In this document: positions 23,474 through 34,275 of the stretch, in pieces
How the letters are laid out: every line of letters begins with the position of its first letter
Position numbering within the stretch: the first letter of the stretch is position 1
NCBI GenBank assembly: GCA_038373885.1
Contig: JAWZYV010012403.1
Coordinates: forward strand, 62,001 to 126,000
From: Cheiracanthium punctorium
Lineage: Eukaryota > Arthropoda > Arachnida > Araneae > Cheiracanthiidae
DNA: 64,000 nucleotides
Direction: 5' to 3'
Made by a program: the position numbers and the translations under genes
The notes under the pieces: generated by a model
Seen by the model: the letters and a program-made list of their open reading frames with translations, nothing else
What the model was told of the DNA's origin: nothing
Database searches by the model: none

Positions 23474-26400
23474 GTAATGTGTGATGCATTATAAAAATTG
23501 TGTATATGTCACTGAATTAAAAATCTTGTATCAATACTATTTATCAAATTAATAAAGATTCTTTCATTTACAAATCACCAAAACTTTTTTTGTGTATCTA
23601 TCTTTTAAATTACATCATCTTTGTAAGAAAATATGTTTAAAAAATTGAGAAATGCAGATAAGAAATGCTATGTCAAAATATATTCTCCAAATTTGTTTGG
23701 ATGTATACAATGGCACATCCAGGATTTTGATTTAGGAAGGAAAGGGCCCTACAAATACAGTTGAACTCAGTTATAGTGACAACTCTTTTATAACTTTTAA
23801 ATATTCTTTATCGTTAAATCCCTCACTGATAGAACAGTAACTCATGTATAATATCACTTGGTTATACTGTCTACTGGTCCATTTAATGATATCATAACAC
23901 AGTTCAACTGTACCATGCATTATATACCGGAAGCTTCAAAATAGATGTTATGACGATTATTTTTAAAACCGTAAGTGATCGAAACATACTTCCAGTTAGA
24001 AAAGTTCGTCAAATTAAGAGTAGCTTTCAGATATGGCATTTTTTTTCTGGGGGTTGTATACATATTAAAACACTAAATTTAATTTTTATACGGTCCTTCC
24101 TTTCCTATCACTTATATTTAGAAAAATGTTAATCTTTGTCTAAGAAAATTAATACAAAAAATCCTGTGTCTCTAAGTGAAATAGTTCGCCAGAAAAATGA
24201 TGACTTGCACCACTTTACCAAATGTGTTGGCATCAGTTTTCCCCCTGCGGCGAAAAAAATCTTTACTTTAGGGGACCAACTATGAGTTGATGTAAGATAA
24301 GTAAAGTTTCCATTGGTTGGAAAAGCAATTAAACTTGTTCAAATGTGTGAAATTAACAGGTACAATTTTACCTAAAATGATCTGTACTGCTTTATGAAAT
24401 TAGCGATAATTTATTCTTTCAGGGGGGTCATCCACTAATTACATTAAGTTTCTAGAGAAGGAATTTTAAAGTGTAAAAGAGAATAACAAGATAATGGTAG
24501 GTTACTATGGTGTGGTAACTTCTTTCACTAGAAACTGCTAAACATGCGTTACAGGAAAATTCTAGCTAAATTAGGATTTGAGGAGTCAACTCTTATCTAT
24601 CGAGTGATTATTAACATAAATGAACATCAGTTGAAAAGTAATTACATTTTTCTCACTTTGGAGACATCCCCTTATTGAAAATAAACACTCAAAAAACTGG
24701 TGTTATAAGATAAAATAAATAAAAACTTTGTGAAAAAAAAACACACATAAAAAGGTTACTTCAAGGTGTAACGATCGTTTCGACCGAAAATTCGTTTGGT
24801 CTTCTTCAGACAAATCCTTCCGTCAAACAGAGCAAGAGAACTGAGTTCCCTTGCTCTGTTTGACGGAAGGATTTGTCTGAAGAAGACCAAACGAATTTTC
24901 GGTCGAAACGATCGTTACACCTTGAAGTAACCTTTTTATGTGTGTTTTTTTTTCACAAAGTTTTTATTTATTTTATCCCCTTATTGCTTGGCGACAAATG
25001 GCAATATTTTCAAATTGATAAATCTCAGAAACTATTTCACGTAGTGACATGAGACTTGTTTTATTAATTTTCTTAGGCAAAGATCAACATTCTTCTAAAT
25101 ATAAAGGGTAGGAAAGGAGGAACAGTATAAAAATTAAATTTCGTATTTTAATATGTATAGAACCCCCAGTAAAAAATATGCCATATCTGAAAGCTACTCT
25201 TAATTGGACGAACTTTTGTAATTGAAAGTTTGTTTCGATCATTTACGGTTTAAAAAAATAATCATCTTAACATCCATTTTGAATCACCTGGAATATCCAT
25301 GGGTATTTATTGAGTACACAACACGTACTTTATGAAGCTCCTTACCAAATAATTTTTTCATTTACTCAGTGACACTTTCTGTTTACCAGAACTTTCATTT
25401 CTCCACCTTTAGGGGGGGGGGGGATGGGGGCTTTAGCCACCTCCGTGGATGTGCCTATGGAAGTGTAACTGGAAAAGATTTCCATTAAGATAAATCTAAG
25501 CCTCTGGCAGCATTGATACGAAGCATGAAACATTGACAAATACAAGTTAAATATCTCTGTCAGTTTTTAAAAAAAAATGTTCGAACAATTTAAATTTAAT
25601 AGCATAGTAATGTTTTTTATCCACAGTAATTTTGTACAGTTTCATTGGTCAAGGAAAATTTGAAAAACATGGAATGGTACAAATTTGGACCAACAGTGAC
25701 ATAATTGGCAAGACGTATTTAGGGGGGGGGAGGTCCAAGGGGTCTGGACCTCCCCCCTCCCCCCCAAAAAAAGTTTTTTTTGGATACGTGCCTGATAATT
25801 GGCTGGCAATATTAGGAATAATTGTGGTAATTTATGCTAATTTTTTTATTTTGCAATTTAAAAATTACTTTTAAAAACTGTTTTCCATTAGAAACAATAA
25901 AAACGTTTTAAAAAGGCTGGTGTCAAGTGCTAATTCGAAAAATATTTTATAAAAACATATAATATAGAAGTCTATACTACTTTTTTTTTTTTTTTTTTTT
26001 TTTTTGTATTGTGCGCTGATATAAAAAGTATTCATTTTCAACCTAAAATATTAAAGTTATTAAAGTATAAATGGCACACTCAAAGGTTTGCTATTTCTGA
26101 AATTCATGTATAATGTTAATGTAAAGGGAGAGTCATACAAATTATAAAATTGCTCAGAACTGGTATTTGTTCAAGGTCTAATATAAAGATTAAAATTAAG
26201 TTGCCACTTACACATGGCAACTAAAATTCAAGAACACAAAGTTAAATATATAGGAGGGGACACTTCTTTTAGAAAGTGGTATAACGCCATTGTCGCATAC
26301 AGATGGCACAAGACAATAATTTTTTGCTTCAGATGTGTTTTAATTACATAACTGTCTTGGAATACTATTTTTTAATTAATATAGGCAATAGTTTCGAAGC

Positions 26401-29389
26401 GAAGTAATATTACTTATGTAATGTCGTGTGATTATTTTGCCCAAAAGCTGCATTTTAAGAAATATTAGTAAATTTAGGAGAATGCCATGTTTAAAAAGTG
26501 TTTATTTATTATGACGATCACACTTAAACATGCAGTATTTACATTTATTTCATGCTGCGACAAATTTTAACACAGCTTTAATTTGTCGCTAAAAAACTCT
26601 TATTAAATTCATGTTGCCATTTCCTAATGTAAATACATACTGTGGGAGACGAAAACTTATTTTCTGTTGGCCACGATATACGCGCTCATTAACAAATATA
26701 AACTCAATATTTTAATAATCTTAAGATAGAACCTTTTTTCCCCCTTTTTTTAATTCATTTGTTACCAAGGCAACTACGTAAGCAAAAGTGAAAAAAAATA
26801 ATTAAAATTTTGTGCCCGTGTTCATAATCTCATTCATGTGTTAGGTTGGAAAATTAAAAATATGTAAAACTAGTTATCAGTCAGTGTGGGAAATGCTTTA
26901 TTCTTTTACCTCTAGGATCGCTGCACGTTACTAGATTACCAATGTTTACATAATCGAAACTTAGTTTGGGTACCAAAAATCCAACAAAGCAGCTATGGAG
27001 AGTGTCCACTCCTATAACACCATTCCACTTTTTAGAAACTGAAACTGTAGCAATCCATTTTATTGTCACATTCTTCAGATACTTGATAAGCAAATTGTGG
27101 AAAGGTATATCTAGATATATATCGTGGTTGGCCAAATTATTATACTCATTTGAAAAATTTGATCTTTTGTGCATTTTAAATTAGCTTAATATTAAACTCG
27201 TATTATTTCAGTTGTTATCTTTATAGGTTTATTAGCAGCTTAGACAGAAGAAATTCAATAATATAAAAAAAATTTCATTATTAGTGAATCTTTCCTTTTG
27301 ATTAGTCACATTTTATGCACTGTGGTTTGCTAACAATGCATTTATTGACTATTTCTTGAAGTGCAGGTATATTGTGCCATGCTTTAATAATATTTTACAT
27401 CAAGTCCCTTTTTTTAGCAATTATTTTATCTTGCCAAATTTCATTATTTATGAATTCCTGTACATTTTTGATCGGGTTGAGGTCTGGCAAATTGCCAGGC
27501 TAGTCCAAAAGGTTTATTTTTTTACCTTTTACAAATTTAATATTTTTTTTTGGCTTCAAATTTAATATTTTTTTTTTGCATGGTGTTAAATCCTGCATAC
27601 AGGAATCTGATTCTTCAGATTTCTGTCCGATTTTCAGACTTTTTGGATGTTTCATAAAAAATTTAGATATTTCAATTTTTCACAAATTTCTGTTTTTTTT
27701 AATTAAGGCAAAATTGTATATAAGTAGGATAGATATAATATCAGTAGCAATTACAATATTTATTGAACTTGAAATTCATAAGTGTTATTGCTCAAATGTT
27801 GTTCTCGCATTCTTTCAGACTTTTTCCTTTTTGTCAATCTCATCCCTGTGCATAAGACACAATTGCCATCTAGAAACTTTTTGTTCATTTCCAAAAGCAG
27901 CCGGGTTTTTAAAATTCGCAGACACTAGTCTTGACATATATTACAATCAAAGAAATGTAGCCAACCATTCCCCTTTGAGCTAATTATGCCCCATATCATA
28001 ACAGGATTTTTCACTCTTTCAACTATGCAGTTTATGTTACATTTTTTATGAAGCCAACAACGAGCAAACTGAAAATTTTCCTGAAGTAATGAATTCCTGA
28101 ATAGATGTGTCCTCGGAAAAATAAATCTAAAATATTAATAGTATTATGTAAGGTGAGGAATTTTCTATCATAATTGTGAAAAAAAAAAAAAAAAATTCAT
28201 ATGACAGCTTTAGCTTCTCCCAGCCTTCTATACAAAAAGTTGTTGGAAGTGAAAAAGGGTTCAGAAAAATGGATTAAAACAACAAGATTTTTTGAAAAGT
28301 TTGAGAGTAAAATAAATTTACTTGATAAAAATCATTTCACTATAATGATTTGGCCATCCACTGTACATTCAAGATCTTGTCATGATCCAGTTTGGGAAAC
28401 TGTTTTAGACGATCAATCAGTTGTGTGAAAATCTGTTTTTTTAATCTGTCTGTCTTTTTTAAATCTGTCTGAGAAAACAGGTAATTTAAATAAAAAATGA
28501 TGCATTCTGTTTGAATAAGTATTACCAATAATAGTACAAAGAAAAATATATAAGTGCTTATCTCCAGAAAAATCCCAATCAATCAGAAACTTGATTGTAT
28601 GATAGAAATGCAATTTAAAATAATACTAGGCTATTACATAATACTAATGCAAGAAAGCAAACATCACAGGCCCCATTGATAAAATTGCCCAAATGTTGCT
28701 ATGTCTGGAGACTTTTTGTCAGAAAGTTGCTAAATTTGGCACCAAAAATAAGTTCTCAAAACTGAAGTCAGTTAAGTGATAGCACCAATATTTCTTGAGA
28801 AAACCCTATGTTAAACAATAAGATCAGAAACTCCCTATCTCGCATTGTAGTTAACCGATTTTCATGCAACAAAATGCAAATTTTGATTATTTGATGAGTA
28901 GAATACAATTTTTTTACTTTTAACCCTTGAAGGGCAGATCAACCCAAAAATTCGTATCAATATATAATACATGAATTAATTTTTTTTATTTGCTTTTAAT
29001 AAATTTTAAGTTTTAGGTTCTATAAAAATTCATGCTTTAGTGTTCAAAAGAAAAATTAACTTTTTTTCAATTAGATTAGTGAACCGATTCCTATGTCTGA
29101 ACATGGCGTTACAACAGTTTTTGTTGATTTGTCAAATACTAAGATGGAGCTGTTGCTGCCTCTTGGAAATCAGAATCCCATTGAAAAATACCTCGAAAAA
29201 AATCCAGGAGGTGGAATGCATCATATTTGTTTAGAAGTTGACAACATTGAAAATGCCGTTCAAGATTTGAAAGCCAAAAATATTCGCTTATTGGGAGACA
29301 AGCCAAAGATTGGAGCTCATGGAAAGCCAGTTATATTTTTGCACCCCAAAGACTGCGGTGGAGTACTCATTGAGCTTGAACAAGTGTAA
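23294..29389 (+). CDS. MCEE: Methylmalonyl-CoA epimerase, two coding exons
   Basis: It interconverts (S)- and (R)-methylmalonyl-CoA in the mitochondrial matrix, feeding propionyl-CoA carbon into succinyl-CoA through methylmalonyl-CoA mutase. Coding exons 23294-23473 and 29075-29389 join in phase 0 at GAK|ISE to give 164 aa (human 176). Residues 1-27 have four basic and no acidic residues, consistent with a mitochondrial presequence. The VOC (glyoxalase-fold) domain follows. VNHIAVA holds the first metal ligand, H38; GGMHHICLEVDN holds the second His, H110; the near C-terminal LIELEQ holds the Glu ligand, E160. KIGAHGKPVIFLHPKDCGG is almost identical to vertebrate MCEE. A TTTGTTTCAG acceptor at 23264-23273 suggests a non-coding first exon. 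The 5.6-kb intron contains a MITE, a large palindrome and a Tc1-like relic. Confidence 0.96.
23758..23910. mobile_element. TA-flanked MITE (CAGTTGAACT ends)
   Basis: The left end is CAGTTGAACTCAGTTAT and the right end, inverted, is CAGTTGAACTGTGTTAT. TA lies outside each end (23756-23757, 23911-23912). It is 153 bp, non-coding and mariner/pogo-like, sitting early in the MCEE intron. Confidence 0.8.
24678..24974. mobile_element. Near-perfect palindromic element with 12-bp target duplication
   Basis: Positions 24710-24976 form one palindrome centred on G24843: two 133-base arms with a 1-base spacer and only one mismatch that I can find (near the centre). The segment is bracketed by the 12-mer ATCCCCTTATTG (24666-24677 and 24975-24986), so it looks like an insertion with a target duplication. 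The outer arm word ACTTTGTG, A-run, CACACATAA is shared with elements at 1.7, 30.1 and 50.5 kb. Each arm carries a hammerhead-like signature (see 24877-24916). The size and variable duplication length suggest a retroelement end copied in inverted pairs rather than a classic DNA transposon. Confidence 0.8.
24877..24916 (+). ncRNA. Hammerhead-ribozyme-like motif (present in both arms)
   Basis: In order: CUGAAGA (the CUGANGA core, 24877-24883), a 4-bp stem GACC/GGUC closed by a 12-base loop, the GAAA core (24905-24908), a short CG-AU-CG stem III, then UU as the cleavage-type dinucleotide. Stem I is short (UGU/ACA). One extra A (24884) sits between the core and stem II, so it may be a relic. The mirror copy is on the minus strand at 24770-24809. 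Penelope-like elements are known to carry hammerhead motifs. Activity is untested. Confidence 0.4.
25709..25794. mobile_element. hAT MITE with perfect 8-bp duplication
   Basis: ATAATTGG flanks both sides (25701-25708 and 25795-25802). The element starts CAAGACGTATTTA and ends GGATACGTGCCTG, with poly-G and poly-C between. It is an 86-bp relative of 17738-17910; its left end has lost a few bases (expected CAGGCA). Confidence 0.8.
27350..28363 (-). pseudogene. Tc1/Tc3-like transposase relic in MCEE intron
   Basis: Minus-strand fragments read as a Tc1-family transposase: VERVKNPVMIWGIISSKGNG (about 28030-27960), then WPGNLPDLNPIKNVQEFIN (about 27510-27450). The family motif is NSPDLNPIEN, where the Glu is the third catalytic residue; here it is Lys. 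Stops and frameshifts interrupt the frame. The start-side terminal repeat on the minus strand is CAGTGGATGGCCAAATCATT from 28363. The other end was not found. Dead copy. Confidence 0.7.
29075..29389 (+). CDS. MCEE: MCEE coding exon 2
   Basis: Acceptor TTTTTCAATTAG. 104 codons plus TAA, from ISEPIPMSEHG to LIELEQV. A second AG four bases further in would put a stop in frame, so 29075 is the start. Confidence 0.96.
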   Translation: MSEPIPMSEHGVTTVFVDLSNTKMELLLPLGNQNPIEKYLEKNPGGGMHHICLEVDNIENAVQDLKAKNIRLLGDKPKIGAHGKPVIFLHPKDCGGVLIELEQV

Positions 29390-29825
29390 TATTTCCCCAG
29401 CTTTCATTGGAGTGGGTAATATATATATATCCTGGGCTCAACATTGGTCTTTAAATGCTCTGCAAAGAAAAAAAGTTGAGAAAGTAATGCTGGATTCAGA
29501 AAAGAAATCACCGCTGTGCTTCTGCAACAATGGGATTGACTTGGTCAAGAAAACTTTATATTAAGTCATGTATTGTGTTCATTATTTTTATATCTTTTGT
29601 TATTAAAGATTATTTATGTATCTGTAATAGTATTCGTAGGAAAATTGTTTGCATATTCAAAATTTGCATTATGTTCCATAACTCTTCAGAGGACATGTTT
29701 GTTTGTGAGTGCAGTTTTAAAATTTCCTACGGAATCCTTTAAACCTGAATTTTCTGGCTTTTAAATGTATGTTATGTCCTTGTTAGAATACCGCCATATC
29801 ATTAATTAAAACCTTTTTAAACTTC

Positions 29826-29831
29826 AATAAA
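29826..29831 (+). other. MCEE poly(A) signal
   Basis: AATAAA about 440 nt past the MCEE stop. An ATTAAA near 29602 is an alternative. Confidence 0.45.
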
Positions 29832-30083
29832 TTTTCAGTAATGAATTCCCTTTAAAAACTTTTTATTTATACAAGTGTTACGGAGTTGGAAATGTAAATG
29901 AGACAATTGCACCTATTTATGTGTATAATATTATAGAAGATAAAGATTTATATTCTCTATTTTAGTAGTAGTCTTTAAAGCTTTCATTCTGTCTTGAAAG
30001 GTATTAAAATTTAATTTCAAATAATAAGTGGTTTTTTAACAAAAAACACTTCAAAGAAACTGCTGTTTAAAATATGAAATAAT

Positions 30084-30262
30084 TAAAACTTAGTAAAAAA
30101 AACACACATAACAGGTACTTAGTCTGTATGTGCTTCGGCCAAAAAATGTTCAGCCTTGTTTAGCAAGAATTCACATCCTGATAACGAAGGCTGAAAGTTT
30201 TTTGCTTAAAATGTGTACAAACTGATAAGTACCGGTTATGTGTGTTTTTTACATAGTTATTT
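30084..30262. mobile_element. Foldback element, CACACATAA family
   Basis: The left arm reads AAAAAACACACATAACAGGTA and the right arm, inverted, AAAAAACACACATAACCGG then TACTT. Inside, GGCTGAA and CCGAAGC words mirror the CTGA...GAAGGC...GCCGAA pattern of the 24.7-kb palindrome. It is about 180 bp and non-coding. No clear target duplication. Confidence 0.65.
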
Positions 30263-33014
30263 AAAATTTGTTTATGCAAAGCTATGGATTGCTAATGAAA
30301 ATGCTAGATACAAAACTTGGATGTAAATGGATATACCCTATAAAGCTGAAAAAAATGCTTCAAGATTGTATACTGAACTTTATTTAAACTTCTGTTTTGT
30401 TATATATATATATCTATTCATTTCGTTGCATTTACTTCTTAGTTTAGTAACCCTCCCCCCCCTGCCATTTTTAAAATTAGTTTTCTCTAAATTAATGTGT
30501 TTTAAATTACATCAAATTGTGTCATCAAATAAACAAGAATGATTAAGTATGTGCTAATTCACTACCAAAACATATTTTGAATCAGCTGAATTAATTGCTG
30601 AAACTCAGATGTTAAATTTGTTATAACATTCAATTGATTGTTCTTGTTATATTTTTCTGCCATGTTAGAATTTTCATTTTGTAAACTTTATTAATATGAT
30701 TTTTGTGAAGGTAACTATTTCAACTTTTTATTACAATTGTATTCCTTTTTATTCTTTTATGTACTATGTTTATTTGCTTATTTTATATTATTTCCTTTTT
30801 CATGTTGGTAATATTACATTTAGAGTAAGTTTGTCATGTTCCACACCTTTATATTCAATTTTGAAAAAGAACACTATATTATTATTGGGCTTGACATCAT
30901 TTATGAGCTTATTTGATATTTCTGTATCAATTTTTGAAATAAAATATTTGATAATTTCTTAAAGTGGCAATTATTATTATTTTTTTTCCACATTGATGAA
31001 ACACACCACTTTCATTAGATTAAAAAAGATTTATTCTATAATTATAAATACTTTACAACTTTTTACATGCATGTACTGTACAAAAAATAGTTCTATATCC
31101 AAGTTTCATATACACTTTTAATGAATTATAAACAAAAAATTATACAGTACAATGATCTGTAATATAGAACATTTCCAGAAATTGCACTTATTCAATAAGA
31201 TTTTTTTAAAAATTGCCTATGTACAGATTAGCTATTTTCATAGAAGTATTTTTAAAAGGAAGGTGTACTAGGATTTAACAGCAGTAACTCAAAAGATGTT
31301 AGCAGACAATTTAAATATTCATTTAATCAAAAGCTACCCCTTGTACAAAAGCAAGGAATGGAGAGGATATTTTTTACCATACTAATTAAAATTCTTATGA
31401 TTCGCAGAATGCACAATTTATTTGGCTTAGGTATAATGTTCTGAAGTTCCTATCCCAGTAGTACAATTTAATCACACTTTCTGCGAAAATAACTGCAAAA
31501 ATGAAAAGATCTTTCTGCAACACAACATATTTATGCATGCACATACATACAAAGATTATGTGCATCGAAGCATTGTTTATGTTTTGATAATTAGTTCATG
31601 AAAATCAGTTATTCAAACAATGATGTTTTCTATTAAAAAAAAAAAGTCCGACTTTAGAGACCTTAGGTTATTTGAAAAATGGAGCTCTCACCCCTTTCCT
31701 TTTCTTTTATAAGTTTTAGAGTAGGCAATAACTCACAAAATCATGTTTTTGGGTCCACATCAAATGACAGTGGCTCAGTACCAGTTTAAAAATCTACCCT
31801 GATGAGCCACCACTGTGAATAAACAGGTTGCACATGTTAAAACTGTAGGGCCATATGTTGTATTCCTCAGTGGGTCGGACAGAAGTTGGGAAAGGGTCTG
31901 AAAAATGTTTTCAGTGCCAATGAAGATTATTATTTTTAAAGTATTTAGATTATTTTACATAACTAAGCTCAAATTATGAAATAACTAAAAAATTATATTT
32001 AAATTATTCAAATATGTTTTTTATCGTAATTATTTTTTTATTTAAATAAAAAGTTTTTTATTATAAAAGTTTCCTCCAATCATGCATTAACATGCATGAA
32101 ATAAAAACATTATCGCTAGATTTCTTCATGTTTATTTATTTAAATTACTAAAAAGAGCGATCTAACTGATTGTGCATCTGCGGTTGACAAGGAAGTTGTC
32201 TTTGGCATGTGATTTTGATTTTGTTGAAGACTATCTGTTTGCAGAGGATCATTTTTTTTCTGCTTACAATGTTGCCCTGTATTTGCCACGGAGGTTCTTA
32301 CTAAAATAAAACCTGTGTAAAACAAACTCGAAGTTCAGAAAATACCCTTTGATTTACAGGCTAGAGAAAGTTATATTATTGATATTTTTGTGAACTAAAA
32401 AAGTATGTTTGTAGACAGGCTGAATTTTTGCACATTATTTGAGCAATAAAAAGTTGTTTTATAATCATCAAAATAAAGATAAAATGTATTTACTGTCCAG
32501 AAAAACAAGTTTACTATCTTGCACTTCCTTACAATTTACATTTTAAAAAAGTAATTTTTCCTTCAATAACAAGGCACTATATGACTGAAAGAATCTATAC
32601 ACACTTCTTTCATTTACATGCTGCAATCTTTTATTATTGTATATTCTGGACCATTCGTAGGGTTTTCCAAAACACAAAAAATCGGGTTAATAAAATATTT
32701 TGTATTATGTTTAAGTCTGTTTATCGTTATTGAGAGGTGTTTCAAAAATGTGAATATTGTAGGCAGGCTCAAGATAAATATGACTTAATAGAGGGCTATT
32801 GGGGCTAAATAAAATATAATTATTGGCAGGTTTGTTATTATATACAGTTTTCACTGTACCATGAATTTTTAAAAATACAATGAACTAAACTGTACATGAA
32901 TAATTTAGTTTCATCAAAATATAGTTAAAATGTTTATTTAATTAAATCACAAATAGCTTTTGAAAACTAAACTGCATTTTCTAACAATATAGGCATCCTG
33001 TAAGTAAACTGGCA

Positions 33015-33689
33015 CAAGGTTCATACTCATTTTACAAAATGAAAATTAAGGAGTCCACTTTTTTCCAGATTACTGATGTAAATATTCGTAATCAGTGTCT
33101 GTCCCACTGGTTATGTCGCCCCAGACAAAAAGACAAATTGCCACCCCTTAAATATGTACTTTAAAAAAATTATATTTTTTTATCTTACCAAATCATTTTA
33201 AATTATTTTAAACACATATATTTAGAAGAAACATGTAACCTTAGTTCAGTAATGTTGGAGGTTGCAGATAAATTTTAGTTTATGAAGCCAATGCTGCAGA
33301 TTGACACAGAAAATTCTGCTACAGGGACCCCCACATAATATTGGTGTATTCTTATTATACACACGACATTCATAAACCATGAATCCACTGTTGAGTAATG
33401 GGTGTTGAATGAATTTGATTAGAAAAAAGCAATTTTTGAAACAGAAATTAGAGGTCATTATTGATTTCCCTTGGAAGCATGGTAAAACTGCAGATTAGGG
33501 TCCGCGTTGGCACAATCTCTAAAAGAAGACAAACTGGTGTGTTTGCTTGACTCATGATGCTTGAACCACCTTGGGGCGGGGTCACCGCAATCGGAACAGT
33601 TCGGGAGGTTGGACATTTTGTTAATCGCGGACATCGCTTGCTGCTGTGAATGTAAAATTAAAGAGTTTTTAAGGAGCTTATGAACCCTG
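33015..33689. mobile_element. CAGGGTT-family element
   Basis: The left end is CAAGGTTCATACTC and the right end, inverted, CAGGGTTCATAAGCTCC. The flanking 5-mers are TGGCA and TGGTG, a possible 5-bp duplication with two transitions. It resembles the better-preserved members at 40534-42473 and 63781. It contains the GC-rich frame at 33458-33643. Confidence 0.5.
33458..33643 (-). CDS. Orphan GC-rich open frame with CxxCGxPxPRW motif
   Basis: A 61-codon minus-strand frame runs from a good acceptor (TTTTACATTCACAG) to TAA at 33458-33460. It has many CpG dinucleotides and GC-rich codons, unlike every host exon here. It contains NLPNCSDCGDPAPRW, which looks like the start of an ArfGAP zinc finger (CxxCGxPxPxW). 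The second CxxC pair is absent and only one later Cys follows (FRDCANA). It lies inside a transposon-like unit. It could be a captured exon, a transposon gene fragment or chance. No function is assigned. Confidence 0.25.
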   Translation of the reverse strand, partial: QQAMSAINKMSNLPNCSDCGDPAPRWFKHHESSKHTSLSSFRDCANADPNLQFYHASKGNQ

Positions 33690-34098
33690 TGGTGAAAATA
33701 TAAAGTTAGAAATAAAAGATAACTGTAATTTAATTAAATTAGGAAATTAACCAAACTAAAATACCAGTTGATTCAGTGCTTTTTAAATGTATTAATAAAT
33801 GAAACTCTTCCAAGTAGAATGAACAAACATAAAAATGGAAAAAGAAAAATCGTCAAATGTTGAGTTTATCCTGAGCATGTTAAAGTTTTAAAGGGTTGAT
33901 TTTAATAAACAATATAATGGCTTAAAATCTCTCATTACAACTGTAAAGAAAATGACACAGATAAAAAGTAAATAATTAAAAAACCTATTATAAAATTTGA
34001 TAATTTAAATTTCATCCATATAAAAACATAATTAAGATCAATATTAATGATCTTTAATATAAACTTAATATTCTTTCTTTTTAATGGTAACAATTCAT

Positions 34099-34275
34099 TT
34101 ATTGCTTTTTAACATCTGTATTGGTCTCTAGCCACTTCTCACATATTCGTTGAATGGAAGTTTGACCACTTTGTTCAGCAGCTACCAACACACGGCGTAC
34201 ATCTAAAGCACTCTTCAATTTTATTGCAAGTAAATAAGCAGACTTCAATTTATCACACATTAGGTATGCATTAAT
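34099..34275 (-). CDS. ZFYVE26: ZFYVE26 terminal exon with stop
   Basis: 58 codons plus TAA. INAYLMCDKLKSAYLLAIK and IQRICEKWL match the human VRAYLICCKLRSAYLIAVK and VQDICAQWL. The stop is embedded in CAATAAATG. Confidence 0.94.
   Translation of the reverse strand: MNAYLMCDKLKSAYLLAIKLKSALDVRRVLVAAEQSGQTSIQRICEKWLETNTDVKKQ

Larger units (their letters stand above)
29832..34097. other. Intergenic stretch between MCEE and ZFYVE26
   Basis: No conserved exon is recognised. It contains a foldback element (30084-30262), a CAGGGTT-type element (33015-33689) with a GC-rich open frame inside, and AT-rich filler. The 3' UTR of ZFYVE26 probably occupies part of the right side. Confidence 0.5.

Noticed and set aside
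26881..27174. 97-codon minus-strand open frame in the MCEE intron
   Set aside because: No motif or family resemblance, unsupported by splice sites, and adjacent to a Tc1-like relic.
30696..30962. 88-codon plus-strand frame rich in Phe, Tyr and Ile
   Set aside because: The composition simply reflects AT-rich DNA; no conserved pattern or splice context.
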